A stretch of 64,000 bases of DNA from Bradyrhizobium oligotrophicum S58 (GTDB taxonomy: Bacteria; Pseudomonadota; Alphaproteobacteria; Rhizobiales; Xanthobacteraceae): NCBI RefSeq assembly GCF_000344805.1, contig NC_020453.1, positions 6,295,001 to 6,359,000 on the forward strand, given 5' to 3'. Position 1 is the first letter of the stretch, and every line of letters starts with the position of its first letter. Both the position numbers and the translations under genes were made by a program. Positions 36,323-47,292 of this stretch are shown here, piece after piece. The notes beneath the pieces were generated by a model, which was given only the letters and a program-made list of their open reading frames with translations, was not told where the DNA came from and searched no databases.

Positions 36323-36951
36323 GCTACGCGGTCAAGGAAATCTTCATGACCCTGCAGGGCGAAGGCGCCCAGGCGGGCCGCGCCGCCGTGTTCTGCCGCT
36401 TCGCCGGCTGCAACCTGTGGAGCGGCCGCGAGGCCGACCGCGCGACCGCGACGTGCCGGTTCTGTGACACCGATTTCGTCGGCACCGACGGCACGCTGGG
36501 CGGCCGTTACGACAGCGCCGCGGCGCTCGCCGATACCATCGCCGGGCAATGGACAGGCGGCGCGGCCGACCGCTATACGATCCTGACCGGCGGCGAGCCG
36601 CTGCTGCAGGTCGATGCGGACCTGATCGCGGCGCTCCATGCGGAGGGCTTCGCGGTCGGAATCGAGACCAATGGCACGCTGCTGCCGCCAGAGGGAATCG
36701 ACTGGATCTGCGTCAGCCCGAAGGCCGGCGCGGAGCTGAAGCTCCGGCATGGCCACGAGCTGAAGCTGGTCTATCCGCAGGACGGTGCCGCGCCGGAGCA
36801 GTTCGAAGCGCTCGCCTTCCGCCGCTTCTCGCTGCAGCCGATGGACGGGCCCGATGCGGCCGCGAACACGGCGCGCGCCATTGACTACTGCCAGCATCAT
36901 CCGCAATGGCGGCTCAGCCTGCAGACGCACAAGATGATCGGCATCAGATAG
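36319..36951 (+). CDS. queE: 7-carboxy-7-deazaguanine synthase QueE
   Basis: A radical-SAM enzyme of queuosine synthesis, 210 residues. The cluster motif is C-x14-C-x2-C (CNLWSGREADRATATCRFCD), the spacing typical of QueE rather than the usual C-x3-C-x2-C. The GEGAQAGRAAVFCRF and ILTGGEPLLQVD motifs support the call. It starts at GTG 36319 inside GTGA shared with the trmL stop. queD follows after five bases. Confidence 0.94.
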   Translation: MSYAVKEIFMTLQGEGAQAGRAAVFCRFAGCNLWSGREADRATATCRFCDTDFVGTDGTLGGRYDSAAALADTIAGQWTGGAADRYTILTGGEPLLQVDADLIAALHAEGFAVGIETNGTLLPPEGIDWICVSPKAGAELKLRHGHELKLVYPQDGAAPEQFEALAFRRFSLQPMDGPDAAANTARAIDYCQHHPQWRLSLQTHKMIGIR

Positions 36952-36956
36952 GGATT

Positions 36957-37337
36957 GTGACTGAACCGATGTGGGAATTGACCAAATCCTTCACCTTCGA
37001 GGCCGCGCACACGCTGCCGATCACGACGCTCGGCGAAGCCAGCCAGGAGATCCACGGCCATTCCTTCCGCGCCGAGGTGACGGTGCGCGGCGACACGACC
37101 AATCCCGAGACCGGCATGGTGGTGGATTTCGGCGTGCTGACGCAGCGGCTGGGCGAGATCCAGGCCATGCTCGACCACAAGTTCCTGAACAAGATCGAGG
37201 CCATCGGCCTGCCGACGCTCGAGAACCTGTCGCGCTTCATCTATGAGCGCGTCCGCCATATCGGCCACGTTACCAAGGTCAGCGTTCACCGCGACAGCTG
37301 CCGCGAGACCTGCACCTATTTTGGCCCGCGGGATTGA
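36957..37337 (+). CDS. queD: QueD-like 6-carboxytetrahydropterin synthase family protein
   Basis: A 126-residue member of the pyruvoyl-tetrahydropterin synthase family. Zinc ligands are H18 (EAAHTL) and H33, H35 (IHGHSF). Canonical QueD has a catalytic cysteine four residues before the HGH motif; here that position is serine (ASQEIHGH). It could therefore be a QueD2-type variant or use another residue, for instance a cysteine of the unusual DSCRETC near the C-terminus. Context after queE supports a queuosine role. The start is GTG 36957, with ATG 36969 as the alternative. Confidence 0.85.
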   Translation: MTEPMWELTKSFTFEAAHTLPITTLGEASQEIHGHSFRAEVTVRGDTTNPETGMVVDFGVLTQRLGEIQAMLDHKFLNKIEAIGLPTLENLSRFIYERVRHIGHVTKVSVHRDSCRETCTYFGPRD

Positions 37338-37379
37338 TCGATTGTGGTAGGACCGAACCGTAGCGACGCGGACGGTCCT

Positions 37380-37528
37380 CACCCTCCCCTGGAGGGGGAG
37401 GGTCGGCTCACATGAGCGCAGCGAATGTGAGACGGGGTGGGGTGAAGCCGGCAGTGACGGCTGTGGCTTCACCCCACCCCGATCGCCCGCTTCGCGCGCG
37501 ATCGACCCTCCCCCTCCAGGGGAGGGTG
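37380..37528. repeat. Long palindromic intergenic element, second copy
   Basis: Outer arms CACCCTCCCCTGGAGGGGGA and its reverse complement near 37509-37528; inner arms GGGGTGGGGTGAAG and CTTCACCCCACCCC. Closely related to 24427-24588. It lies between queD and hemF. Confidence 0.85.
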
Positions 37529-37557
37529 ACGAAGAACCAGCCCGGGGGAAAACAGCC

Positions 37558-38445
37558 ATGACCACCGCCGCCATCGAGGATCGCAAGGCCCGCGCCCGCG
37601 CCTGGTTCGAGAGCCTGCGCGACCAGATCTGCGCGGCGTTCGAGCGGCTCGAGGACGAGGCTCCGGCCGGGCTGTATCCACGCGAGGCCAGCCGCTTCGT
37701 GCGCACGCCCTGGGAGCGCACCGACCATGGTGGCGGGCATGGCGGCGGCGGCGTCATGAGCATGATGCACGGGCGGCTGTTCGAGAAGGTGGGCGTGCAC
37801 TGCTCGACCGTGCATGGCGAGTTCGCCCCGGAATTCCGCAGCCAGATTCCGGGCGCCTCCGAGGACCCGCGGTTCTGGGCCTCGGGCATCTCGCTGATCG
37901 CACATCTGTGGTCGCCACACGTGCCGGCGGTGCACATGAACACGCGCTTCGTCGTCACCACCAAGGCCTGGTTCGGCGGCGGCGCCGACCTGACCCCGGT
38001 GCTGAACCGCAGGCGCAACCAGGAAGACGCGGACACGATTGCCTTCCACGCCGCGATGAAGGGCGCCTGCGACGCGCACGCTGCCGTGGCCTCCTACGAC
38101 AAGTACAAGCGCTGGTGCGACGAGTACTTCTACCTGCCCCACCGCAAGGAGCCGCGCGGTATCGGCGGCATCTTTTACGACCACCACGATTCCGGCGACT
38201 GGGAGGCGGACCTCGCCTTCACCCAGGACGTCGGGCGCGCCTTCCTGAACATTTATCCGGAGCTGGTCCGGCGCAATTTCGCCGTACCCTGGACCGAGGC
38301 CGACCGCGAGGAGCAGCTGGTCCGGCGCGGCCGCTATGTCGAATTCAACCTGCTTTATGACCGCGGCACCACATTTGGGCTGAAAACGGGTGGCAATGTG
38401 GAGTCCATCCTGTCGTCGATGCCACCCGAGGTGAGATGGCCCTGA
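37558..38445 (+). CDS. hemF: Oxygen-dependent coproporphyrinogen III oxidase
   Basis: Heme synthesis: oxidative decarboxylation of coproporphyrinogen III to protoporphyrinogen IX with O2. The 295-residue protein has the family motifs [31 protein letters not shown] and [19 protein letters not shown]. Length is normal. It is followed by the HAD gene after 31 bases and probably shares its transcript. Confidence 0.97.
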   Translation: MTTAAIEDRKARARAWFESLRDQICAAFERLEDEAPAGLYPREASRFVRTPWERTDHGGGHGGGGVMSMMHGRLFEKVGVHCSTVHGEFAPEFRSQIPGASEDPRFWASGISLIAHLWSPHVPAVHMNTRFVVTTKAWFGGGADLTPVLNRRRNQEDADTIAFHAAMKGACDAHAAVASYDKYKRWCDEYFYLPHRKEPRGIGGIFYDHHDSGDWEADLAFTQDVGRAFLNIYPELVRRNFAVPWTEADREEQLVRRGRYVEFNLLYDRGTTFGLKTGGNVESILSSMPPEVRWP

Positions 38446-38476
38446 AACCCACGAGACGCCGCCGCGTAGATCAATC

Positions 38477-39205
38477 ATGACCGCCCCCCTGCCCCGCGCC
38501 ATGCTGATCGACATGGACGACACCATTCTGTCGGCCTATGGCCGGCCCGAGATCGCCTGGAACATCATCGCCACCGAATTCGCCGACGAGCTGTTGCCGC
38601 ATCGCTCGCAGGAGGTGGCGGCCGCGATCCTGGCCTCGGCGCGCAGCTTCTGGTCGGTGGCCGGCGCCGAATGGCGGATGAAGCTGATCCAGGCGCGCCA
38701 GGAAGTGGTCAAGCGTGGCTTCGCGGCGTTGACTGCCGCAGGTCCGGCGCTGCCGACCGAGCTCGCCATCCGCATGGCCGACCGCTTCACCCGTTATCGC
38801 GACGAGCAGATGTTCGTCTTCCCCGGCGCGCACGAGGCGATCGACGAATTCAAATCCCGCGGCATCAAGCTCGCGCTGGTCACCAATGGCGAGGCTGGAC
38901 AGCAGCGCAAGAAGATCGAGCGCTTCGCGCTGGCGCACCGCTTCGACCACATCCAGATCGAGGGCGAGCACGGCTTCGGCAAGCCGGAGGAGCGCGCCTA
39001 TCTGCATGCGATGGAGCGCCTCGGCGTCGGCCCGAAAGACACCTGGATGATCGGCGACAATCTCGAATGGGAGATCGTGGCGCCGCAGCGGCTCGGCATC
39101 TATTCGATCTGGATCGACGTCCATGGCGATGGCCTGCCCGCAAACTCCAACGTCAAGCCCGATCGCATCATCCGCTCGCTGACCGAGCTGGTGCCCGAGG
39201 CATAG
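38477..39205 (+). CDS. HAD family phosphatase
   Basis: A 242-residue haloacid-dehalogenase-type hydrolase. The nucleophile motif is LIDMDDT (D12, D14), motif II is LALVTNG, and the acidic motif is TWMIGDNLEWEI. The closest general type is the YjjG/N-acylneuraminate-9-phosphatase group, but the substrate is unknown. It probably follows hemF in one operon. The last 115 bases are repeated at 44323-44446 with about 83 percent identity. Confidence 0.9.
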   Translation: MTAPLPRAMLIDMDDTILSAYGRPEIAWNIIATEFADELLPHRSQEVAAAILASARSFWSVAGAEWRMKLIQARQEVVKRGFAALTAAGPALPTELAIRMADRFTRYRDEQMFVFPGAHEAIDEFKSRGIKLALVTNGEAGQQRKKIERFALAHRFDHIQIEGEHGFGKPEERAYLHAMERLGVGPKDTWMIGDNLEWEIVAPQRLGIYSIWIDVHGDGLPANSNVKPDRIIRSLTELVPEA

Positions 39206-39232
39206 TCCGCGTCGATCGAGGCTGCCGACCGC

Positions 39233-39979
39233 TTACCCCTTGGATTGCTGGCGGGTGAGCCGGGTCGAGTAGCGATAGCGGTCGGCGGGATGAATGCTGA
39301 GCGAGACCTCGGCCATCTCGTTCGAGGCAAACAGATACTGCCGCCGGATCGAGAGCGCATGCGCGCCGGCGGTTGCCTTTAGCGGCTCGGCCATCTGCGC
39401 CGGGACGCCGACCGCAGAGATGTCCTGGCGGATCTCCGCGATCCGCCGGCCGGAAATCTTCTCGATCAGGGTGCCGAAGATCTCGTGATGGCCCGCCATC
39501 CGCGCGCGGACCTCGTCCGCGAACGCGGCGTCGAGATAGACGTCGGTCCAGCAGATCGGCGTGCGCGTGGCGTCGCCGGGGATCATGCGAAGGCTCGAAA
39601 TGCACAGCCAGCGGCGGCCGGGCCGGCATCCGAGCTCATCCGCCAGCTGATTGTCGGTGACGACGTCGGCCACGCGCTGAACATGTCGCTCGGTCTCGGT
39701 GCCGAACTGCTGGACGGCCTCGATCGTCGCCAGCGCCTGCGTGAAGCCGCTCCCGCTGCGATCCGGCGTCCGTGCCTCGACCCGCGTGCCGGCGTTGCGC
39801 TTGCGGCTGACGAGCCCTGAGGCCTGCAGCTCCCGCATCGCCGCGCGCACCGTTGAGCGGCTGACGGCGAACTGGTCGGCCAGCTCGAACTCGTTCGGCA
39901 GCACCGAGCCCACCGGATGGCGCCCTTCGGCGATGGCCTCCGCGAGCGCCCGGGCCACGATCGCATAGCGCTTTTCCAC
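39233..39979 (-). CDS. GntR/HutC-type repressor with UTRA domain
   Basis: A 248-residue regulator with an N-terminal winged helix (NEFELADQFAVSRSTVRAAMRELQASGLVSRKRNAGT) and a C-terminal UTRA ligand-binding domain. The GTG start at 39979 is supported by AAGGAGAG six bases upstream. It is divergent from the lyase gene at 40115, and a perfect palindromic operator lies between them. It should repress the lyase/transporter/fumarase operon and be released by a pathway metabolite, possibly a dicarboxylate or the amino-acid adduct. Confidence 0.92.
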   Translation of the reverse strand: MEKRYAIVARALAEAIAEGRHPVGSVLPNEFELADQFAVSRSTVRAAMRELQASGLVSRKRNAGTRVEARTPDRSGSGFTQALATIEAVQQFGTETERHVQRVADVVTDNQLADELGCRPGRRWLCISSLRMIPGDATRTPICWTDVYLDAAFADEVRARMAGHHEIFGTLIEKISGRRIAEIRQDISAVGVPAQMAEPLKATAGAHALSIRRQYLFASNEMAEVSLSIHPADRYRYSTRLTRQQSKG

Positions 39980-40065
39980 CCGCTCTCCTTCGCAAACGGC
40001 ATCGATCCACGGGCATGGAAGCCCGATGCGACCGGGATTCGTCAAGGAAGCCCATTGACGGGATC

Positions 40066-40100
40066 AATATGTTCGTACATTTTATATGTACGAACATATT
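40066..40100. promoter_or_regulatory. Perfect palindromic operator for the GntR-type repressor
   Basis: AATATGTTCGTACAT, a five-base spacer TTTAT, then ATGTACGAACATATT: two perfectly inverted 15-base arms. Each arm is itself nearly palindromic (ATGTTCGTACAT), suggesting two adjacent repressor-dimer sites. It ends 14 bases before the lyase start and probably overlaps its promoter. Confidence 0.85.
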
Positions 40101-40114
40101 ATCGAGGAGGATCC

Positions 40115-41482
40115 GTGGGCAGCACCGTTTTTGATTCCGTCCTTTTTCGCGACATGTTCGGGACCGCCGAGATGCGCGACGTCTTCAGCGACGAAGCCAT
40201 GGTAGGGCGCTACATCGAGGCGGAGGTTGCGCTGGCCCGCGCCCAGGCGCGCATGGGCGTCGTGCCGAGGGATGCCGCCGCGGCGATCGCCACCGCGGCC
40301 AAATCCATCCAGATCGATTTCGCCAAGCTGCGGCACGAGACCGAGATCGTCGGCTATCCGATCCTGCCGCTGGTCCATCAGCTGTCCGAAGCCGCCGGTG
40401 AGGCCGGACGCTATGTCCATTGGGGCGCCACCACCCAGGACATCATGGACACGGCCAACGTGCTGCAGCTTCGCGCGGCACTGGAGATCGTCGCGCGCGA
40501 CCTGCGCGAGATCAGGGACATCCTGACGGCGATGGCGCGCAGATATCGCGACACGCCGATGGCGGGGCGGACTCATCTCCAGCAGGCGCTGCCCGTCACC
40601 TTCGGCTACAAGGCCGCCATCTGGCTGTCGTCGATCGACCGCCATATCGAACGCATCGATCAGGCGCTGCCGCGCATCCTGCTCGGCGAATTCTCCGGCG
40701 CCGCCGGCACGCTCGCCTCGGTCGGCACGAACGGGCTCGAGATGCAGAAGCTGTTCTGCGAAGAGCTCGGTCTCAACCAGCCCTCGATCACCTGGCACGT
40801 CGCGCGCGACGGCATCGCCGAAGCCGTCACCCTGCTCGGCCTCATCACCGGCAGCCTCGGCAAGATCGCGACCGACGTCATGCTGATGTCGTCGACGGAA
40901 TTCGGCGAGGTCTCCGAGCCGTTCGTGCCGGGACGCGGCGCATCGTCGACGATGCCGCAGAAGCGCAATCCGATTTCGAGCGAACTGATGCTCGCGGCCG
41001 CCAAGGCCGTGCGCCAGCACGTGGCGGCGATGCTCGACGGCATGATCCATGATTTCGAGCGTGCCACCGGTCCCTGGCACCTCGAATGGATCTCGCTGCC
41101 GGAAAGCTTCCTGCTGACCGCGGCCTCGCTCGCCAACGCCAAGTTCATGCTGGCCGGACTGGTCGTGCACGAGCAGCGGATGCTCGACAACCTCGGCCTG
41201 ACGCACGGGCTGATCGTCGCGGAGGCGGTGATGATGGCCGCCGCCCCCAAGCTCGGACGCCAGCACGCGCATGACGTCGTCTATGCCGCGTGCCGCAAGG
41301 CGATCGAAGGCGGTGGCCAGCTTGCCGACATTCTGTCCGACGTGTCCGAGATCGTCGCCGCGCTCGGCGGCAAGGATGCGATCGCGCATCACTGCGACCC
41401 CGCCAACTATCTCGGCCTGTGCGGACCGATGGTCGATCGGGCGATCGACCTGTCCGGCGCGGCATCCCGCGCGACCGGCTGA
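40115..41482 (+). CDS. Aspartase/fumarase superfamily lyase (adenylosuccinate lyase-like)
   Basis: A 455-residue lyase of the superfamily that includes adenylosuccinate lyase, 3-carboxymuconate cycloisomerase and lyases of N-substituted aspartates. The mobile catalytic loop GASSTMPQKRNPISSEL is at about 275-290, and HWGATTQDIMDTA and GRTHLQQALPVTF are also conserved. The GTG start follows GAGGAGG. Being the first gene of a repressed operon with a dicarboxylate transporter and fumarase, it more likely cleaves an imported compound to fumarate than serves purine synthesis. Cycloisomerase activity is an alternative. Confidence 0.88.
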   Translation: MGSTVFDSVLFRDMFGTAEMRDVFSDEAMVGRYIEAEVALARAQARMGVVPRDAAAAIATAAKSIQIDFAKLRHETEIVGYPILPLVHQLSEAAGEAGRYVHWGATTQDIMDTANVLQLRAALEIVARDLREIRDILTAMARRYRDTPMAGRTHLQQALPVTFGYKAAIWLSSIDRHIERIDQALPRILLGEFSGAAGTLASVGTNGLEMQKLFCEELGLNQPSITWHVARDGIAEAVTLLGLITGSLGKIATDVMLMSSTEFGEVSEPFVPGRGASSTMPQKRNPISSELMLAAAKAVRQHVAAMLDGMIHDFERATGPWHLEWISLPESFLLTAASLANAKFMLAGLVVHEQRMLDNLGLTHGLIVAEAVMMAAAPKLGRQHAHDVVYAACRKAIEGGGQLADILSDVSEIVAALGGKDAIAHHCDPANYLGLCGPMVDRAIDLSGAASRATG

Positions 41483-41556
41483 CCGCCTCAAACCGACCGA
41501 TCACGACAAGGCGCCCCAGAGCGCCGTTTCGGACATCAAACATCGAGGAAGCGAAC

Positions 41557-42885
41557 ATGGGAACGATCGCAGCGGCGCAAAATGACGGCCGCGCAACAAG
41601 TGTCGCCACGGCCAGGAAGAAGCCGCTGTGGCGGAGCCTCGGCCTGCAGGTCGCCGTCAGCATGGTGCTCGGCATCGCCGTCGGCCTGCTGTGGCCGGAC
41701 TTCGCCACCTCGCTGAAGGTGCTGGGCGACATCTTTCTCCGCCTGATCAAGACCGCGGTCGCGCCGCTGGTGTTTCTCACCGTCGTCGTCGGCATCGTCG
41801 CGGCCGGCGACATCAAGCGCGTCGGCAAGGTCGGGCTGATCGCGATCCTCTATTTCGAGATCGTCTCGACGGTCGCCCTGGCGCTCGGCCTGATCTTTGG
41901 CAATGCGATCGGCGTCGGCAAAGGCCTCGGACAGATCACGGCCTCCGCAGCCGCCACCAAGGGCGCCGAAGCCGCGGCCAAGGCGGCCGCCTCGTCGCAC
42001 ACCACCTTCGATCAGTTCCTGCTCAACGTGTTTCCCGACAATTTCCTCGGCGCTTTCGCGCGCGGCGAGCTGCTTCAGGTGCTGGTTATCGCCCTCATCT
42101 TCGGCTTCGGCCTGATGGCGCTGTCGCCCGAGCGGCGAGCGCCGATCGAAAGCGGACTGAACACCATCTCCACCGCGTTCTTCGAGTTCATCCACATCAT
42201 CATGTCGCTGGCGCCGATCGGCACGTTCGGTGCGGTTGCCTATGCGGTCGGCTCCAACGGCACCAGCGTGCTGATCGCCCTCGCCTACCTGGTGCTGACG
42301 TTCTACGCCCTGGTCGCGCTGTTCATCCTGGTCGTGCTCGGCGCCATCTGCGCGCTGTTCGGCATCAACATCCTGCATCTGCTGCGCTACATCCGCGAAG
42401 AAATTCTCATCATGCTCGGCACCGCGTCATCCGAAAGCGTGCTGCCACGGCTGCTGGAGAAGCTGCCGTCCTATGGGCCGTCGACGCAGACCGTCGGTCT
42501 CGTGCTGCCGACCGGCTATGCCTTCAATCTCGACGGCACGTCGCTGTTCATGTCGATGGGCGTGATCTTCCTCGCCAACGCCTATGGCGTGACGCTCAGC
42601 TGGGAGCAGGAGCTGGGCATTCTCGCCATCATGCTGCTGACGTCGAAGGGCGCTGCCACCGTCTCCGGCGGCTCCTTCGTCGTCTTCGCGGCGACGGTCA
42701 CCGCGTCCGGCATCCTGCCGGTCGACGGCCTCGCATTGATCTTCGGCGTCTACCGCTTTCTCTCGATCGCGGTATCGACGTGCAACGTCATCGGCAACAC
42801 GGTGGCCGCGGTCGTCGTCGCCAAGATCGCCGGAGAGTTCGACGGTGATACGTTGCGACGTGTCGACGCCGCCGAGGTGAATTGA
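41557..42885 (+). CDS. Dicarboxylate/amino acid:cation symporter (DctA/GltP family)
   Basis: A 442-residue inner-membrane symporter with the SLC1-type fold. It has a helix-rich N-terminus (LGLQVAVSMVLGIAVGLLWPDF), a serine-rich hairpin (ILIMLGTASSESVLPRLLEKL), the substrate-site motif PTGYAFNLDGTSLF and the TSKGAATVSGGSFV hairpin. It would import C4-dicarboxylates or acidic amino acids with cations. GAGGAA lies upstream of the ATG. It is the middle gene of the GntR-controlled operon. Confidence 0.93.
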   Translation: MGTIAAAQNDGRATSVATARKKPLWRSLGLQVAVSMVLGIAVGLLWPDFATSLKVLGDIFLRLIKTAVAPLVFLTVVVGIVAAGDIKRVGKVGLIAILYFEIVSTVALALGLIFGNAIGVGKGLGQITASAAATKGAEAAAKAAASSHTTFDQFLLNVFPDNFLGAFARGELLQVLVIALIFGFGLMALSPERRAPIESGLNTISTAFFEFIHIIMSLAPIGTFGAVAYAVGSNGTSVLIALAYLVLTFYALVALFILVVLGAICALFGINILHLLRYIREEILIMLGTASSESVLPRLLEKLPSYGPSTQTVGLVLPTGYAFNLDGTSLFMSMGVIFLANAYGVTLSWEQELGILAIMLLTSKGAATVSGGSFVVFAATVTASGILPVDGLALIFGVYRFLSIAVSTCNVIGNTVAAVVVAKIAGEFDGDTLRRVDAAEVN

Positions 42886-42907
42886 GCGCTGGCCAGGGAG
42901 AGCGTCA

Positions 42908-44314
<1,407 letters not shown>

Positions 44315-44322
44315 ACGCGGCG

Positions 44323-44446
44323 ATGGAGCGGCTCGGCATCTATGCGATGGGGATGGACGTCCATCGCAACGGCCTTTCCGCGAACTCCAATGTCAGGCCC
44401 CACGGCATCATCCGCTCCCTGACCGAGCTGGTGCCGGCGCGATAGA
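44323..44446 (+). pseudogene. Stray copy of the HAD gene 3' end
   Basis: Encodes AMERLGIYAMGMDVHRNGLS and continues ANSNVRPHGIIRSLTELVPAR to a stop. This matches the last 40 residues of the HAD phosphatase ending at 39205 (RLGIYSIWIDVHGDGLPANS, then IIRSLTELVPEA). A hand count gives about 20 mismatches in 115 bases. It starts within ten bases of the fumC stop and has no start or catalytic part. With the intact gene it brackets the GntR-lyase-transporter-fumarase module as a direct repeat. Confidence 0.85.
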
Positions 44447-44525
44447 ATGCCCGCGACCCGTCCGTCGGGACAATGGCTCGTCGTCTTCGTGATCGTTCTG
44501 CCCTTTGCTGTTGCGATCGACGTTG

Positions 44526-45590
44526 CTAGGTGGCTGGCGGACGGAGAGCGTCTGCGAACCATGCGGCTGCCAGCTCATTGCGTGCAGCGGCGTGGTTGTA
44601 GATGGTGTGCTCGCCATCCGGCCACGTCTCGACGCGTGACAGCGGATGGCAATTGCCTGTCAGGAAGCTCCGCTGCTCGCCGAGAGCGACCACCGGATCC
44701 GCGCCGCCTTCCAGCACCAGCGTGGGACAGGCGAGCGGCGCACGCTCGCCGTCGAAGACCAGCGACGGCAAGACGCCCGCGAGCTCTGCAGCCTCACCGA
44801 CGCCGAACAGCGCCGCGAGTTGCTCCTGCACGGTGCGGTACGGCGGGATTTGGGGGCGTGCGGGCGAGCCGTTGATGCAGCAGGCGGCGATCCGTCGATC
44901 GCGCACCGCCGTCAGTGCGGCGAACAGTCCGCCGAAACTGTTGCCCCAGATCCCGACCGGTCGTCCGGGCGCGACGACGAGATCGACGAACCGGCTGAAT
45001 CCGGCCGTGACGTCGGCGTCGGCGAACACGCCGCCCTCGATGCGGCTGTTGCCCTGACCGGGACCGTCCACCAGCAAGCAATCGAGGCCGCGCCTGCACA
45101 GCGCTTCCGCCATCGTGCGGTAGGCGGTCGACCAGCCGCTCATGCCGCCGAACACGATCACGGCGCCCAAGGCGTCGCTGCAGGCATGAAAGTGCCAGCC
45201 GAACAGTGCGCCGCCGCGGTGAGGCACTTCGATGCCGGAGACCCGGAATTCGGACAGTGCGGCGAAGCGGCCGAAGCAGCGCGTCATCTCTCGGTAGAGC
45301 GCGCGCTTGCGCCCGCCGTCGGCGTTGAAGGCCATCTGGGCGAAGACCAGACACGCCGCGGCGGCGTGCCAGGCGTCGCGTGCGCGGACCGGGTCTTCCT
45401 CTGCCCGGGCGCACGCTTCCTGGTCGCGGCCCAACTCCTCCAGCACCGCGTCCCAGGGTGCGCCCGCGCGGACCTGCTGGTGCGCGCGCTCGGCGAGGTC
45501 GCGGGGCACGCCGTAGTCCACCATGCGCGAGACGGGCATCGCGCGGCAGAGGGCCTCGATCTGCTTGAACTGGTCTTCACTTGGCCGCAT
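44526..45590 (-). CDS. Alpha/beta hydrolase (FrsA/DHPON hydrolase-like)
   Basis: A 354-residue serine hydrolase. An N-terminal helical region precedes an alpha/beta hydrolase fold with nucleophile elbow GIWGNSFGGLFA, acid loop LEGGADPVVALGEQ and a histidine in DGEHTIYNH. Enzymes of this type include C-C bond hydrolases of aromatic and alkaloid breakdown. The start at 45590 overlaps the end of the monooxygenase gene by 14 bases, so the two should be cotranscribed and coupled. It probably acts on a product of that enzyme; the specific reaction is unknown. Confidence 0.85.
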   Translation of the reverse strand: MRPSEDQFKQIEALCRAMPVSRMVDYGVPRDLAERAHQQVRAGAPWDAVLEELGRDQEACARAEEDPVRARDAWHAAAACLVFAQMAFNADGGRKRALYREMTRCFGRFAALSEFRVSGIEVPHRGGALFGWHFHACSDALGAVIVFGGMSGWSTAYRTMAEALCRRGLDCLLVDGPGQGNSRIEGGVFADADVTAGFSRFVDLVVAPGRPVGIWGNSFGGLFAALTAVRDRRIAACCINGSPARPQIPPYRTVQEQLAALFGVGEAAELAGVLPSLVFDGERAPLACPTLVLEGGADPVVALGEQRSFLTGNCHPLSRVETWPDGEHTIYNHAAARNELAAAWFADALRPPAT

Positions 45591-47187
45591 GCGCGAGATC
45601 TCCCGTTGTTGCTCGGGCGACCATCGCGGCCTTGCGCCAGCCGAGCTTGTGGCGGAGCTCGTCGACGAGGCGTGGCAGGTCGGCTGTATCTGCGGCAAAG
45701 CCGAACAGGTTGGTGTCCGGGCGCGTCAGCATCGCGGCGACATGCTTTTCGGCCAGATACGCCGCATAGACGCCCTCGACGTCGACGATCCGCTCCACGC
45801 CGGGGCCCGCATCGTCGGCCAGCGTGAACAGCCGGCACCCGAGATCCTTCAGGAAGGCAATCCTGGACGCATCGAGTACCACGGCAGGATTTCTCTCAGC
45901 GATCAGCGCGAAGCGATAGCCGACATGGTCGTCGAGCCTCGCCGTCGTTCCGCCGACGCGCACTTGCCCCTGCGGCGGCACCGAGCCGACGACCTTGCCG
46001 GCCACGCCGCCACGGTCGTTCTGGATGAGACCGGCGCTGAAGGACGGAAACGGTGGCGGTGGCGGAAGCAGGTTGAGGCGGAACGCCAGGTCGCGGATGA
46101 ACGCCAGAGCGCGGTTGTGGGTGTTCGATACCTTGCCGAGCATCACCGCGGTCTTCATGATGCTGGCGACATGCGGACGCCGCTCCGCTTCATAGCTGTT
46201 GAGAATGTCCGGCGTCGCGACGCCGCGCATCACGAGGTCGAGCTTCCAGGCGATGTTGGCGGCATCGCGGATGCCGGAACACGCCCCCTGCCCCAGGGAG
46301 GGCGGCATGGTATGAGCCGCGTCGCCGCCGAGGAAGGTTTGTCCCTTGCGCCAGCTGTGGGCCATGCGACTTTCGAAGGTGTAGACAACCTGGCGGATGA
46401 TGCTGATGTCGTCCGGCCCGACGTCGTGATAGTGCTTGAGGATCTTCCAGGCGGTCTCCGGCTTCTCCATCGTCGCCGTGTCCTCGTGCTTCAGCACCGC
46501 GAATTCGAACCGCTGGCGGTTCTTGCCGATCGGCAGGAACATGTGGCCCCGTGCCGGATCGCAGTACATCTTGGTCTCATCGAAGCTTGACGCCAGCGGC
46601 CGCTTGCGCTCGCCGTCGATGTTGAGCCAGCGCTCGTGGAAGCCGCTGTCGTCGCGCTGGATGCCGAGCGCGGAGCGGACGAAGCTGCGGGCGCCGTCGG
46701 CACCGAAAACGTAACGCGCGCGCAACGTCTGGGTGCGCTCGCCGGCTTTCACCGCGAGCTCGACCGATCCGCCCGCGCTCGTCAGTCCGGTGAGCTCGGT
46801 GCCCTGGCGTACGCTGACGTTCGGCAGCGTGCGTACCCGGCGGTCGATGGCCGCCTCGATGTCGGGCTGGTGGATCGAGATGTGTGCCGGGAAGCCCATC
46901 GGAATGGTCGGAATCGCGCCGGCGTCGATGAGGCGCTGGCCCTTCGCATTGTAGAAGATGAAGGATTTGATCGGCGACGATTCGCGCAGCGCCTCGCCGA
47001 TGTCGCAGGCGAAGCTGAGGAGCCGTGCCGTCTCCCCGTCGATGTGGGTCAGCCGCGGCAGGCCGTACAGCGTCGGCCAGCGCTCGATGACCACGACGCG
47101 GTGGCCGAGCTGGCCCAGAAGCGATGCGGCGGTCAGGCCGGTCGGTCCATAGCCGACGACGGCCACGTCGAAATCTGTCTGCACCAC
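45577..47187 (-). CDS. FAD-dependent aromatic hydroxylase (MhpA-like)
   Basis: A 536-residue flavoprotein monooxygenase. The FAD-binding Rossmann motif [20 protein letters not shown] is at the N-terminus, [16 protein letters not shown] is the DG motif, and the second FAD motif is [22 protein letters not shown]-terminal thioredoxin-like domain completes the phenol hydroxylase/MhpA architecture. Such enzymes hydroxylate phenolic rings using NAD(P)H and O2. The GTG start follows GGGAGGA. A nod box lies 45 bases upstream and a NodD-like gene is divergent, so a flavonoid or related phenolic is the most likely inducer and perhaps substrate. Confidence 0.9.
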   Translation of the reverse strand: MVQTDFDVAVVGYGPTGLTAASLLGQLGHRVVVIERWPTLYGLPRLTHIDGETARLLSFACDIGEALRESSPIKSFIFYNAKGQRLIDAGAIPTIPMGFPAHISIHQPDIEAAIDRRVRTLPNVSVRQGTELTGLTSAGGSVELAVKAGERTQTLRARYVFGADGARSFVRSALGIQRDDSGFHERWLNIDGERKRPLASSFDETKMYCDPARGHMFLPIGKNRQRFEFAVLKHEDTATMEKPETAWKILKHYHDVGPDDISIIRQVVYTFESRMAHSWRKGQTFLGGDAAHTMPPSLGQGACSGIRDAANIAWKLDLVMRGVATPDILNSYEAERRPHVASIMKTAVMLGKVSNTHNRALAFIRDLAFRLNLLPPPPPFPSFSAGLIQNDRGGVAGKVVGSVPPQGQVRVGGTTARLDDHVGYRFALIAERNPAVVLDASRIAFLKDLGCRLFTLADDAGPGVERIVDVEGVYAAYLAEKHVAAMLTRPDTNLFGFAADTADLPRLVDELRHKLGWRKAAMVARATTGDLAHAAK

Positions 47188-47232
47188 GAAAGGTCCTCCC
47201 TTGATTTTGGGGACGACCTTGTGGGATTGGCT

Positions 47233-47281
47233 GGCATTAGTAAAATCGATTGTTTCTATGGGAAGTATCCACGTTTCGGAT
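47233..47281 (-). promoter_or_regulatory. nod box upstream of the flavin monooxygenase operon
   Basis: Read on the minus strand, the 49 bases start ATCCGAAACGTGGAT (a perfect ATC-N9-GAT) and end with AAACAATCGATTTTACTAAT plus GCC. The classical nod box has the same two modules at the same spacing, the second reading ACAATCAATTTTACCAAT. About 35 of 49 bases match the textbook sequence as I recall it, and most differences fall at known variable positions. It lies between a NodD-like gene and a divergent catabolic operon rather than nod genes. Confidence 0.85.
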
Positions 47282-47292
47282 GGATGGACCGC

